DNA of 33,263 nucleotides from Cloacimonetes bacterium UBA5210. GTDB lineage: Bacteria; Cloacimonadota; Cloacimonadia; Cloacimonadales; Cloacimonadaceae. Positions 9,117 through 17,869 of this stretch are shown piece by piece (position 1 is the stretch's first letter; each line of letters starts with the position of its first letter). The stretch is from assembly GCA_002412625.1 (NCBI GenBank), contig DHVK01000018.1:1-33263 (forward strand). Direction: 5' to 3'. The position numbers were made by a program, and so were the translations under genes. Under the pieces are notes generated by a model. That model saw nothing but the letters and a program-made list of their open reading frames with translations, had not been told where the DNA came from and made no database searches.

Positions 9117-9811
9117 AAAAATACCTCGTACTTACAGGCGCCGGGATCAGCGCGGAATCCGGCATCAGAACCTTTCGGGATACCGGAGGACTGTGGGAAG
9201 AGCACAGCGTTGAAGAAGTAGCGACTCCCCACGGTTTTATCCGAAATCCCAAACTGGTGTGGGATTTCTACAAGGAACGCTATAGCCAGAGCCTGACCGT
9301 GAAGCCAAACCCCGCACATTACGCGCTAAAGAAACTGGAAGACAGGCTGGGCAACAACTTCCACCTGATCACCCAGAACGTGGATGGTTTGCACGGACGC
9401 GCCGGCAGCAAAAGAGTGTATGAAATGCACGGAAGATTATGTAGCTGCTATTGTACCAATTGTAAGAGCCGTTATCATATGGATGATGTAAACTTGGCAG
9501 AGGATATCCCCTGCTGCCGCAAGTGTGGAAACTCTCTCAGGCCAGATATCGTCTGGTTCGGAGAGATCCCGTTTTACCTTTACGAAATCGAAGAACATCT
9601 GAAGACCTGTGATGTGTTTATGGTGGTCGGGACAAGTGGAACCGTGTACCCCGCCGCAGGCTTTGTGATGACAGCTAAGCTCTTTGGCGCGCGCACAATT
9701 GCTGTGAATCTGGATAAACCGGACAACCTGGGTTTTATCGACGAGTTCTACCTGGGCAAATCCGGGGAACTGATTCCGGGTATTGTGGAAGACATATTGG
9801 GATGTATATAA
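9113..9811 (+). CDS. cobB: NAD-dependent protein deacylase (sirtuin, CobB/SIRT5 class)
   Basis: A 232-aa Sir2-family enzyme that removes acyl groups from lysines at the cost of NAD+. The NAD-binding GAGISAESG is at residues 9-17, then FRDTGGLW, TQNVDGLH (87-94) and the catalytic His106 in YEMHGRL. A zinc ribbon follows with Cys114, Cys117, Cys135 and Cys138, then PDIVWFGE and VVGTSGTVYP. Tyr53 and Arg56 (YKER) match the Y-x-x-R pair that gives class III sirtuins preference for negatively charged acyl groups such as succinyl. The start ATG overlaps the peptidase TGA by four bases. The stop overlaps the next gene's start region, so it is embedded in a coupled three-gene chain. It has no signal peptide and is cytosolic, unlike its upstream neighbour. 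Confidence 0.95.
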   Translation: MKKYLVLTGAGISAESGIRTFRDTGGLWEEHSVEEVATPHGFIRNPKLVWDFYKERYSQSLTVKPNPAHYALKKLEDRLGNNFHLITQNVDGLHGRAGSKRVYEMHGRLCSCYCTNCKSRYHMDDVNLAEDIPCCRKCGNSLRPDIVWFGEIPFYLYEIEEHLKTCDVFMVVGTSGTVYPAAGFVMTAKLFGARTIAVNLDKPDNLGFIDEFYLGKSGELIPGIVEDILGCI

Positions 9812-12606
9812 TGCAAGATGATCTATTCTTTGGTCCGGATTTCCTATCCGAGGATGAAGCCGAGCAAAAGCTGAGCCTCAGGGATGGAGAGCTGCGTGAA
9901 GTAGCAGTGCTCTTTGCCGATATCAAAGGCTTCACGAATATCTCAAACCTCTTTGAACCTGAAGTAATTCACGGTAAGATGGATGAGATCATGAAGATCT
10001 TTAGCCGGTGCGTCACCTTTTATGGTGGTTTTGTCGATAAATATATGGGCGATGGAATCATGGCGCTGTTTGGCGCAAAGAAGGCAACGGAACAGGATAC
10101 TCAACGCTGTGTGCTCGCAGCGATCAAGATGCAGGAACAGCTACGCTTATATAACAAGCTGCTGAACCGAGAACCCGGCTTCGAAACGGTGGAGCTCGGT
10201 TTACGGGTTGGTATCAATACCGGCATGGTTTCGGTGGGCAAAGTTGGTGAATCACGAGAAGGGGATTTCACAGTTTATGGTCCCCAGGTAAATCTTGCCA
10301 GCAGAATGGAAAGCAATGCCCCCGTGAATCGCATTATGATGCCAAAAAAAACGATGGAGATGGTCAAATATATCTTTGAGTTTGAAAGCCAGGGCCTGGT
10401 GAATGTGAAGGGTATGGACGATGCTATCGACTGCTGGTTGGTGGTGGGGCAGAAGACTGAAAAGCACAGCCCAGCCAAGTCAGTCTTTATCGGGCGCGAG
10501 CAAGAGCTGAGGATATTAGCGGAAGAGTATGAGCTTTCCCGGGGGTCTCTGCGCATTCTGGGCCTGAAGGGCGATGCCGGAATCGGGAAAAGCAGGCTTC
10601 TGCAGGAGTTTTGTTCCACCAAGATAGATGCTCTGATCTTGCAAGGTTATTGCTCTGCCATCAGCCCCTCGCCATTCAATCTCTTTACTAGGGTTTTGGA
10701 GAACTATTTCAGGATCAAGCACACCAGCCCTGCCAAAGAGAAGAAAGCACAGTTGATCGGGGGATTGCATGACCTGGCTAGTGCCTGCGATAATCCCACA
10801 GAGATTCATGATTGCATGCCCCTGATTGCCATGCTGATGGAAGTGCGGGTGCCGGATCCACGGGTGGAGCAAAAAGGTAAAGACTTGCTGAATCATCTGC
10901 AGAAAGCGGTTGAAGTGCTACTTCTGGCGATACTTAGCTCTGCCCGAAAGTCAAACAAAAGAGTGATCCTGATCTTGGACGATCTCCACTTGATCGATGC
11001 CGCCAGTGCGCAGGCTTTGGAGTTCTTGCTGGAGCGTTTTCAGCAGAGCGTCACAGATATCCTGATCCTGGCGATTTATCGAGTTGACTATACGCTTATC
11101 AAAGCAATTGGAGAGTTTGAAGGATTTCGTGAAATCGAACTCATGCCATTTACCGAAGAACAGATACTGGAACTGCTGAAACTCTACGCCGGCGCCAAGA
11201 ACCTGAGTGAGGTTACCCTTAAGCTGGTCTCCGAGTTATCGGCCGGTAATCCTTTCTATCTGGAAGAGTGGTGCAATTACATCGGAAATCTGCCAAAAAC
11301 TGAAATGGATGAATATCCTGTTCCGGGGAACCTTCATGCTTTGATCCTCTCCCGCCTGGACAATCTACCCCAGAATCTACGATTGCTGCTGCACAAAGCA
11401 GCAGTAATCGGAAACGAGTTCTTTGTGGAGATCCTGCGGGAAGTGGAAGCCCGGTTGAATGACCCCGTGAATATTGAAAGCACTTTGGGTTTACTGGAAG
11501 AACACTCCATGATTATGAAGCTTCTGGGCTTTGATTTTTCCACATACTTTTTTAAGCATGTGACCACCCGCGAAGTTGCGTATCAGACCCTTTTGCACCA
11601 GAACCGTAAGCTCTTGCACGAACTCACTGCGCGGGCGATCGAGACCCTGTTTGCGGATCGCATCGATGATTACACCTTTGCTTTGGCGGATCATTATGTA
11701 AAAGCGGAATTGCCGGATGTTGCAATGCCGTATCTGATGCAAGGAGTAGATAAAGCGGCCAAGATCTACGATAATGTTTTGGCCCTCAGGCTAGGCAGGA
11801 AGTTGCTTGAATCTCTAAAAGACGACCAGCAAAGAGCAGAGCTGTTGATCAAACTGGCAGATATTCTTTGGCTTACCGGTAACTGGGCGGAGGCGGCACA
11901 GTATATCGATGAAGCGGACTTGCTGGTAGCAGATGATTCTATCCTGAAGTGCGAAATTTACCGGTTTAATGGCGTTGCATCATTCTACACTGGAGATTTT
12001 GAACCTGCCCTGCAGCATTTCCGTGATGGTCACGCTCTGGCGCAGAGGCTGAATGACAAGCTTCAGCTTTGCATTTCTCAAAGCAATCTGGGTATCTGGA
12101 ATCAGCATCACGAAAAGTTCAGCGAAGCGCTAGACTACCATGCCAATAGCCTCAAGCTGGCGGAAGAACTGAGAGAGCATCAAAGACAGGCAAAGACATT
12201 CTCAAACCTGGGGCTCATCTACCTCGAACAAGGGCGTTTAGAAGATGCTTACACAGCTTTTGAACAGAGCTTAGCCCTGAGCCGGGATCACCGCTACATG
12301 CGTGATGAATCCATCGCTTTGGGAAATCTCGGCTGGGCATGTTTACACATGAACAAGTTGGAAGACGCGCGGATCCTGATGCAGCAGAAACTGGATCTTG
12401 CCACCGGGATGAATGACAAACTGGAAATCATCAAAGCGCTGGGGAACCTGGGCAACATTAGCTTTGAAGAGGAGGACTACGCCACAGCGCTTTCCTTCTA
12501 CGAACGTAGCCTTGCCTTGAAAGAAAAGCTGGGAAACCGGCAAGAAATCGAGCGCAGCCGGAATGCCATAGAGATTTGCCGGGAGAAACTGGAGCAGCAG
12601 GCTTAG
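9802..12606 (+). CDS. Class III adenylate/guanylate cyclase fused to AAA ATPase and TPR repeats
   Basis: A 934-aa multidomain signalling protein. The N-terminal cyclase homology domain (about residues 33-215) has VAVLFADIKGFT with metal Asp40, VDKYMGDGIMALFG with Asp84, and YGPQVNLASRME with the transition-state Asn/Arg. The key catalytic residues therefore appear present. A P-loop AAA_16/MalT-like domain starts with FIGREQELR, with Walker A GDAGIGKS (257-264) and Walker B LILDD (ending Asp393-Asp394). The C-terminal 300 residues are tetratricopeptide repeats (for example ANSLKLAEELREHQRQAKTF and GLIYLEQGRLEDAYTAFEQS). The family couples a nucleotide-sensing NTPase/TPR module to cyclic nucleotide synthesis. 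Two starts are possible: 9802 (10 bases after GGAAG) or 9811, which overlaps the sirtuin TAA (TAATG). No membrane segment is seen. Cyclic AMP is the likely product but is not proven. Confidence 0.93.
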   Translation: MYIMQDDLFFGPDFLSEDEAEQKLSLRDGELREVAVLFADIKGFTNISNLFEPEVIHGKMDEIMKIFSRCVTFYGGFVDKYMGDGIMALFGAKKATEQDTQRCVLAAIKMQEQLRLYNKLLNREPGFETVELGLRVGINTGMVSVGKVGESREGDFTVYGPQVNLASRMESNAPVNRIMMPKKTMEMVKYIFEFESQGLVNVKGMDDAIDCWLVVGQKTEKHSPAKSVFIGREQELRILAEEYELSRGSLRILGLKGDAGIGKSRLLQEFCSTKIDALILQGYCSAISPSPFNLFTRVLENYFRIKHTSPAKEKKAQLIGGLHDLASACDNPTEIHDCMPLIAMLMEVRVPDPRVEQKGKDLLNHLQKAVEVLLLAILSSARKSNKRVILILDDLHLIDAASAQALEFLLERFQQSVTDILILAIYRVDYTLIKAIGEFEGFREIELMPFTEEQILELLKLYAGAKNLSEVTLKLVSELSAGNPFYLEEWCNYIGNLPKTEMDEYPVPGNLHALILSRLDNLPQNLRLLLHKAAVIGNEFFVEILREVEARLNDPVNIESTLGLLEEHSMIMKLLGFDFSTYFFKHVTTREVAYQTLLHQNRKLLHELTARAIETLFADRIDDYTFALADHYVKAELPDVAMPYLMQGVDKAAKIYDNVLALRLGRKLLESLKDDQQRAELLIKLADILWLTGNWAEAAQYIDEADLLVADDSILKCEIYRFNGVASFYTGDFEPALQHFRDGHALAQRLNDKLQLCISQSNLGIWNQHHEKFSEALDYHANSLKLAEELREHQRQAKTFSNLGLIYLEQGRLEDAYTAFEQSLALSRDHRYMRDESIALGNLGWACLHMNKLEDARILMQQKLDLATGMNDKLEIIKALGNLGNISFEEEDYATALSFYERSLALKEKLGNRQEIERSRNAIEICREKLEQQA

Positions 12607-13481
12607 AGACTGCTCTTCTGCAACAGGTTCGAGGCGACGATCAATACCAGGCCGATCACCGTGGCCGGATGAATGGGCTCCTTCAATATATTCTGGATAA
12701 AAAACATCGAGATGAAGGGCGTCAGAAACACCATATTCGAGATTTTTGCGGTGTTATCGGTCAGTTGTAAAGCCTTGAGCCAAAGCAGGAATGTCAGCCC
12801 CATCTCGAAAATGCCCACCCAGACCCCGCTCAGGATCGCGGCTCTTAGCGTGGCCCCGGATAACAGCAATTGGCTTTTACTGATAATGATATGCGCCATT
12901 ATGAACCCAGAGCCGATCAGAAAGTTATAGAACAGTTTCTGTTGATTATCGCGTTTGTCTCTCAGGCTTACAACCCAATATAAGGCCCAGACCAAAGATG
13001 AACCTAGCGCGAGGGCAGTGCCCCAGGCGTCATCAAAACTCAACGATAACACTTTGCCGCGCGTAGAGATCACCAACACGCCCACAAAGCTGATCAATAA
13101 GGCACCCATATCTTTGATCCGAAAACTCTCTTTCATGAAGACAACCATCAACACAGAAAGCACTATTGCCCATGTATAATTCAGGGACTGAGCTTCCTGT
13201 GCGCGCAATCTGGAATAAGCAGTGAAGAGGATCACATAATAGAGATAGGGATTCAGGAAGCCTGCCGGAATGGAGCGGATCGCGTTGCGGCTAAAACCGG
13301 CAAATCCTTGGCATGTAAACGCGTTTACTATTGCCAGAAAACCAGTTGCTACAAGTGATGAAATGAATAGCAAGCCCACCGGACTCAGATGTCCAAGCCC
13401 CAGTTTGAACGCTGTTGAAACGCTACTCCACGCCAGGATTGAAAACCCTGCATAGATATAACTGTTCTGCTGTTTTGTCAT
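12603..13481 (-). CDS. EamA/DMT-family transporter
   Basis: A 292-aa integral membrane protein with about ten hydrophobic helices in two five-helix halves, typical of drug/metabolite transporters (EamA). The second half begins near DDAWGTALALGSSLVWALYW, and the ending ILKEPIHPATVIGLVLIVAS is characteristic of the family. The substrate is unknown. The ATG at 13481 is chosen because MTKQQNSYIYAG leads directly into helix 1. An upstream in-frame GTG at 13505 would encode residues from inside a terminator hairpin. The ATG directly follows a run of nine T's and has no Shine-Dalgarno, which is odd. Its stop overlaps that of the cyclase gene by three bases on the opposite strand. Confidence 0.9.
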   Translation of the reverse strand: MTKQQNSYIYAGFSILAWSSVSTAFKLGLGHLSPVGLLFISSLVATGFLAIVNAFTCQGFAGFSRNAIRSIPAGFLNPYLYYVILFTAYSRLRAQEAQSLNYTWAIVLSVLMVVFMKESFRIKDMGALLISFVGVLVISTRGKVLSLSFDDAWGTALALGSSLVWALYWVVSLRDKRDNQQKLFYNFLIGSGFIMAHIIISKSQLLLSGATLRAAILSGVWVGIFEMGLTFLLWLKALQLTDNTAKISNMVFLTPFISMFFIQNILKEPIHPATVIGLVLIVASNLLQKSSL

Positions 13482-13509
13482 AAAAAAAAAGGGGTGACCA
13501 AGCACCCCT
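13482..13509 (-). terminator. Rho-independent terminator of the TPR lipoprotein gene
   Basis: On the minus strand, AGGGGTG (13509-13503) pairs with CACCCCT (13496-13490) around a six-base loop and is followed by nine T's. It lies 20 bases after the TPR lipoprotein stop. The T-tract directly abuts the ATG of the next gene on the same strand. Confidence 0.9.
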
Positions 13510-13528
13510 GTCGTTCAGTTGTTAAATT

Positions 13529-14620
13529 TTACTGTTGGCGCATGTTTTGCAGGATCCTGGAGAACGTAGTCACCAAGGCTGCGTTTCCGTTACGTTCGGC
13601 GCCCAAGATGATGAACTGCACAGCATCTTCACTGTTGTTATCCCACTGATACCATTTTTGCGCATAGCTGATCATTTCATCATAGTTCTGAGTTTCGTTT
13701 AGCAGCATGCAGATCTGAGTATAATCAGTTTCGTTCGATCTGATGTTGATCAGACGTTTCAGGTAGCTAATGGTCAGCTCTTTTTCACCACCGCGTAAGG
13801 CAATCTCTTTAGCGTTTTGTAAGACGTCGATATCCGCAGGTTGGAGGTCCAAAGCAGCTTGTGTTACTTCCAAAGATTTACTGAAATTTTCCATCTCAAA
13901 ATAGGCATAAGCCAGATTCATGAGGTTGTCTGTGTCAGCAGGGGAGATCTTGCGTACTTTCTCGAAATACTTAACCGCTTCCGCGTAGTTCTCACTGTTA
14001 AAATAGAAAGCACCGGTTTCCAGCAGATAGGTCTTATTCTCGGGATCTTGTGCGATGAGAGTCAGCAGGATTTCTTCAGCTTTAGCATCGTCTTTCAATT
14101 CTTTCTGATAGATGTCCTTGAGTCTGACCATAGGTTCGTAACGACTTGGATTAAGTTCTTGAGCGAGCTCGAAGATTTCCATGGCTTCCTGGGTATTACC
14201 CGCGGTTAGCTCAGCTTCTCCGGCTCTGTAGATTCGGGTCCAGGCCCCTTCACGGCGACGGGTCATATCCCGGATATCAAGTACTTCTTCGTTGGTAGGG
14301 TTTTCATAAGTTGCAAATATATCAAGAGCTTTGCTATACAATTTGAAAGCTTCGGAGTTGAATTCCACTGCCCGGTTGGGAAGTTGTTCAGCTTTAAAAA
14401 GATTGATGTCTGCCATGCGGCGTAGGGAAAGGGCATGATCCGGATGATCATCTAAAACCTTTAGATAGAATTCCTCGGCTTTCTCTACATTTTGCTGCGC
14501 ATAATATACACCTGCGGTCTTGGCATTCACGTTTGCCTGGGGGCTTAGCTTTTGTCTGGCAGTACTGCAAGCACCAAGAGCCAATGCCAGAGCCAGCAGG
14601 ATCATAATGAGTTTTCTCAT
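13529..14620 (-). CDS. TPR-repeat lipoprotein
   Basis: A 363-aa predicted lipoprotein. A short signal peptide ends in the lipobox LGAC with the lipidated Cys at residue 18, followed by Ser-Thr, so no Asp+2 retention signal. The rest is tandem tetratricopeptide repeats, for example AGVYYAQQNVEKAEEFYLKV, TGAFYFNSENYAEAVKYFEK and NLAYAYFEMENFSKSLEVTQ. TPR lipoproteins usually scaffold protein complexes at the envelope; the partner here is not evident. An AGGAG seven bases before the ATG and a good promoter 31-59 bases upstream support the start. It is transcribed alone and has a strong terminator. Confidence 0.88.
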   Translation of the reverse strand: MRKLIMILLALALALGACSTARQKLSPQANVNAKTAGVYYAQQNVEKAEEFYLKVLDDHPDHALSLRRMADINLFKAEQLPNRAVEFNSEAFKLYSKALDIFATYENPTNEEVLDIRDMTRRREGAWTRIYRAGEAELTAGNTQEAMEIFELAQELNPSRYEPMVRLKDIYQKELKDDAKAEEILLTLIAQDPENKTYLLETGAFYFNSENYAEAVKYFEKVRKISPADTDNLMNLAYAYFEMENFSKSLEVTQAALDLQPADIDVLQNAKEIALRGGEKELTISYLKRLINIRSNETDYTQICMLLNETQNYDEMISYAQKWYQWDNNSEDAVQFIILGAERNGNAALVTTFSRILQNMRQQ

Positions 14621-14650
14621 ACGGAATCTCCTGTGATATTCTTTTCTTTC

Positions 14651-14679
14651 AATAAAAATCGCAGGGCAGAATAAGTCAA
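14651..14679 (-). promoter_or_regulatory. Sigma-70-like promoter of the TPR lipoprotein gene
   Basis: On the minus strand, -35 TTGACT (14679-14674) and -10 TTTATT (14656-14651) are separated by 17 bases. Transcription would start about 24 bases before the ATG at 14620. The -35 element sits inside a GGGC...GCCC inverted repeat, which could be an operator. Confidence 0.5.
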
Positions 14680-14859
14680 GCCCTTTTTATCGCAAAGGGA
14701 TCTTTGAGTAATATGGCAACTGATATATCTATGCCCGGCAAGTAGATAATCAGTTTGTTTGCTTTAGAGGTGATTTTTATACTTGACGAATGCTGCCCCG
14801 AGTTCAAAGTGGAACAAATATACCTTTAATCAACGCCAGTGAGCGTGAAAGGAGCAACA

Positions 14860-15792
14860 ATGAATCCTCAATTCCTCGGCCGAAACGTCTACGACCTGGA
14901 CGATTACTCACGTGATGAAATTATGTACATTCTGGAAGCCACCAAAGGCATGAAAGAAATCAATACGCGTGAATACAAAAAAATCCCTACCCTGCGCGGA
15001 AAAACTGTCTGCACGCTCTTTGTTGAAAACAGCACCCGCACCAGAATGAGCTTTGAGCTCGCCGCAAACCGTCTCTCAGCCGATGTCGTCAGTTTTCAGG
15101 CTAGTGTCTCCGCCCTCCAAAAAGGAGAAAGCCTGCAAGATACTGTTTACACACTGAACGCCATGGGCATCGACCTCTATTGCATTCGCCACAGCTCCCC
15201 CGGAAGCCCCCAGTTGGTACACAAGTATTCCCAAAAGCCCGTTATTAATGGCGGTGACGGACGCCATGCTCATCCCACTCAGGCGCTCTTGGATATCTAC
15301 TCCATCTGGGAAAAATTGGGCGATTTGAATGGTCTGAAGATCACCATTGTGGGAGACATCCTGCATAGCCGCGTGGTTCGCTCAAACCTGATCGGGATGG
15401 CCAAGCTTGGTGCCAAAGTAACAGTATGTGGTCCCAAAACCATGATGCCTTCAAACATGGAAAGCGTATATGGGTGCAGAGTAGAATACGACCTGGGCCG
15501 CGCTCTGAGCGGAGCTGATGTGGTGATGGGCCTGCGTATGCAGCTGGAGCGGATGAGTGAAGGTCTGTTCCCCAGCCTGGAAGAATACAGCAAACACTAT
15601 GTGCTATCCAAAGACACCTTGAAATATGCCAAACCCAACGCGCTGATCATGCACCCCGGCCCTATGAACCGCGGAGTAGAGATCTTGCCCGAAATCGCAG
15701 ACAGCAAGCACAGTGTGATCGTGGAACAAGTTGCAAACGGCGTTGCAGTACGCATGGCGCTGATGTTCCTCATTCTTGGTGGAAAAGCCTAA
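14860..15792 (+). CDS. pyrB: Aspartate carbamoyltransferase catalytic subunit
   Basis: A 310-aa enzyme that condenses carbamoyl phosphate with aspartate, the first committed step of pyrimidine synthesis. It has STRTR at residues 58-62 for carbamoyl phosphate, HAHPTQALLD, and the aspartate-side HPGPMNRGVE that separates ATCase from OTC. The start at 14860 follows AAAGGAG; an in-frame GTG at 14839 lacks such a site. No pyrI regulatory-chain gene follows, so this is probably an unregulated trimer or a PyrB-PyrC complex type. It heads pyrB-pyrC-pyrK-pyrD. The 220-base leader may hold the promoter: TTGAGT (14704) with TATCTA (14726) is a weak candidate. No UMP-dependent attenuator hairpin was seen. 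Confidence 0.96.
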   Translation: MNPQFLGRNVYDLDDYSRDEIMYILEATKGMKEINTREYKKIPTLRGKTVCTLFVENSTRTRMSFELAANRLSADVVSFQASVSALQKGESLQDTVYTLNAMGIDLYCIRHSSPGSPQLVHKYSQKPVINGGDGRHAHPTQALLDIYSIWEKLGDLNGLKITIVGDILHSRVVRSNLIGMAKLGAKVTVCGPKTMMPSNMESVYGCRVEYDLGRALSGADVVMGLRMQLERMSEGLFPSLEEYSKHYVLSKDTLKYAKPNALIMHPGPMNRGVEILPEIADSKHSVIVEQVANGVAVRMALMFLILGGKA

Positions 15793-15811
15793 ACGCAAAG
15801 GAGATTATAGG

Positions 15812-17083
15812 ATGAAAACCATTATCATAAACGCCCGTGTCTATCAGGATGGCAAGCTGGTGAAGCGTGAACTTCTGCTCGATGGCAAAAAGATATCCAA
15901 GATTGCAGAGCATATCACCGACAAAGCAGATAAAACTATTGATGCAGCCGGAGCGGCCGTATTTCCCGGATTTATCGATCTTCATGCTCATCTTCGGGAT
16001 CCCGGACACACCTATAAAGAAGATATCGTGACCGGTACCAAAAGTGCGGCAAAAGGTGGTTTCACTGCTGTCTGTGCCATGCCGAATACAGAGCCTGTAG
16101 CGGATAACATCGCCTCCGTGGAATACATCCAGCTGCGTGCCAAAGAGCATGGAAGCGCCAAAGTATATGTAATCGGAGCCCTCACCAAGCAAAGCAAGGG
16201 AGAAGAGATCAGCGAAATGGCCACCATGAAATCAGGTGGCATAGTAGCGGTCAGCGATGACGGTAAGTGTGTGCAAAATGCCCGGTTGATGCTCTCCTGC
16301 TTGCGTTACGCGGCGAACTTCGACATCCCTGTGATCGTGCACCCGGAAGATTACGCTCTTGCCGGAAAGGGTCAAATCCACTCCGGCAAGATAGCCACCA
16401 AGATCGGGCTCTCGGGAATCCCCGGTTTAGCCGAGGAAGTAATGATCGCCCGCGACATTATGTTGGCAGAAAGTGCCGGAGCTAAACTACACATTGCCCA
16501 TATTTCCACAGCCAGATCTCTGGAGCTGGTGCGTCAGGCAAAAGAACGCGGACTCCCAGTGACTTGCGAAGTGACCCCTCACCACCTTGTGCTGAACGAA
16601 GAAGCCTGCGAGACCTTTGATACCAATACCAAGATGAAGCCTCCATTACGCAGCGAAAAGGACCGTTTGGCCTGTATCGCCGCGCTCAAGGATGGGCTCA
16701 TCGATTGTATCGCTACAGACCACGCGCCGCACGCGGATTTTGAGAAAGAACGCGAGTTCGACCATGCTCCCTTTGGCATCATCGGCTTCGAAACGGCCTT
16801 CGCGGTGCTATACGAGAATCTCGTGCTGACCAAGATGATCAGCCTGGAAACTTTGGTGGATAATCTCAGCCAAAATCCCGCGCGCATCCTGAATCTTCCG
16901 GGCGGTGTGCTGAAACCCGGTGCTGCTGCTGATCTTACGATTATCGACCTCAAAGGCAGCACGACATTCGATAAAGACAGCATACTATCCAAGAGCAAAA
17001 ACAGCCCCTGGCTGGATAAAACTGTCAAAACCAGGGTTAAATTTACTTTCATGAACGGCAAAATCACTTATCAGGATAACTAA
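15812..17083 (+). CDS. pyrC: Dihydroorotase
   Basis: A 423-aa zinc amidohydrolase that cyclises N-carbamoyl-aspartate to dihydroorotate. FIDLHAHLRDPG carries the metal ligands His58 and His60 and the substrate Arg. VHPED and HIAHIST supply further His ligands, and ATDHAPH contains the catalytic Asp303. The length and motifs fit the longer, Gram-positive-like type I dihydroorotase that often associates with PyrB. ATG 15812 is preceded by AAAGGAG. It begins 19 bases after pyrB and ends immediately before pyrK (TAAATG). Confidence 0.96.
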   Translation: MKTIIINARVYQDGKLVKRELLLDGKKISKIAEHITDKADKTIDAAGAAVFPGFIDLHAHLRDPGHTYKEDIVTGTKSAAKGGFTAVCAMPNTEPVADNIASVEYIQLRAKEHGSAKVYVIGALTKQSKGEEISEMATMKSGGIVAVSDDGKCVQNARLMLSCLRYAANFDIPVIVHPEDYALAGKGQIHSGKIATKIGLSGIPGLAEEVMIARDIMLAESAGAKLHIAHISTARSLELVRQAKERGLPVTCEVTPHHLVLNEEACETFDTNTKMKPPLRSEKDRLACIAALKDGLIDCIATDHAPHADFEKEREFDHAPFGIIGFETAFAVLYENLVLTKMISLETLVDNLSQNPARILNLPGGVLKPGAAADLTIIDLKGSTTFDKDSILSKSKNSPWLDKTVKTRVKFTFMNGKITYQDN

Positions 17084-17869
17084 ATGATCAATCCTCAATA
17101 TCGCCAACGTGCCATCCAGCTAAGAGAAGAGCTCTCGGATGACTACTTTATTCTGTGGATTTGGGATGAAGCGTTGGGCGCTGCCGGAAGTCCCGGGCAG
17201 TTCTATGAGATCCGGGCTTTAGCCAGCTTAGCAAACCTGCAGGCAGTCCAGGCTATTCCCAAACTATTCAAGCCGGTTAGCATCTACGACAATCAGGGTG
17301 GCAGAATCGGCTTCATGATCAAAAAAGTAGGAGCCGGCACAAACGCGCTCTCACGCCTCCGTGCCGGGGATACCCTGGAACTAATTGGCCCCTGCGGAAA
17401 CGGCTTTCCGCTCACCCGAAGCAAGCGCGTATTGCTACTTAGTGGCGGCATCGGTTATCCGCCCCTTTGGTACTTGCAAAAAGAGCTGATTAATCACAAC
17501 CAGATCTATTGGATGCATGGCGGTGCCTCACAGGGCGATATCTTTCCCTGCGACGAAATCTGGACAGAGGATGGCTCAATCGGCAGAAAGGGCAGAGTTT
17601 GCGACCAGTTGCAAGAAACCCTCGTAAAGCAAGAGATCGACATCGTGTATAGCTGCGGACCGGAAGGCTTGTTAAGGGCTGCCACCGCCGTAACTACCGA
17701 AATGAAAATCGAGCATTATTGCTCGATGGAAGCCTATATGGCGTGTGGAATCGGTGTCTGCCACGGTTGCGCGGTGCCAATCGGAACCCCGCAGGATTGG
17801 ACTTACCGGCGGGTGTGCAAAGAGGGTCCGGTATTCAATGCGGATTCGATAAGATGGGAATTATTATGA
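17084..17869 (+). CDS. pyrK: Dihydroorotate dehydrogenase electron-transfer subunit
   Basis: A 261-aa ferredoxin-reductase-like protein that carries FAD and a [2Fe-2S] cluster and passes electrons from dihydroorotate oxidation in PyrD to NAD+. An FAD-binding KPVSIY motif and an NAD-binding region (LLLSGGIGYPPLWYL) precede the C-terminal cluster ligands Cys221, Cys226, Cys229 and Cys245 (spacing C-x4-C-x2-C-x15-C). This is diagnostic for PyrK. It starts directly after the pyrC stop and overlaps pyrD by four bases (ATGA), as expected for subunits of one heterotetramer. NAD linkage fits an anaerobic lifestyle. Confidence 0.96.
   Translation: MINPQYRQRAIQLREELSDDYFILWIWDEALGAAGSPGQFYEIRALASLANLQAVQAIPKLFKPVSIYDNQGGRIGFMIKKVGAGTNALSRLRAGDTLELIGPCGNGFPLTRSKRVLLLSGGIGYPPLWYLQKELINHNQIYWMHGGASQGDIFPCDEIWTEDGSIGRKGRVCDQLQETLVKQEIDIVYSCGPEGLLRAATAVTTEMKIEHYCSMEAYMACGIGVCHGCAVPIGTPQDWTYRRVCKEGPVFNADSIRWELL

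Noticed and set aside
17719..17865. N-terminal extension of pyrD through pyrK
   Set aside because: It simply reads pyrK in another frame; the ATG at 17866 overlaps the pyrK stop and begins at the conserved N-terminus.
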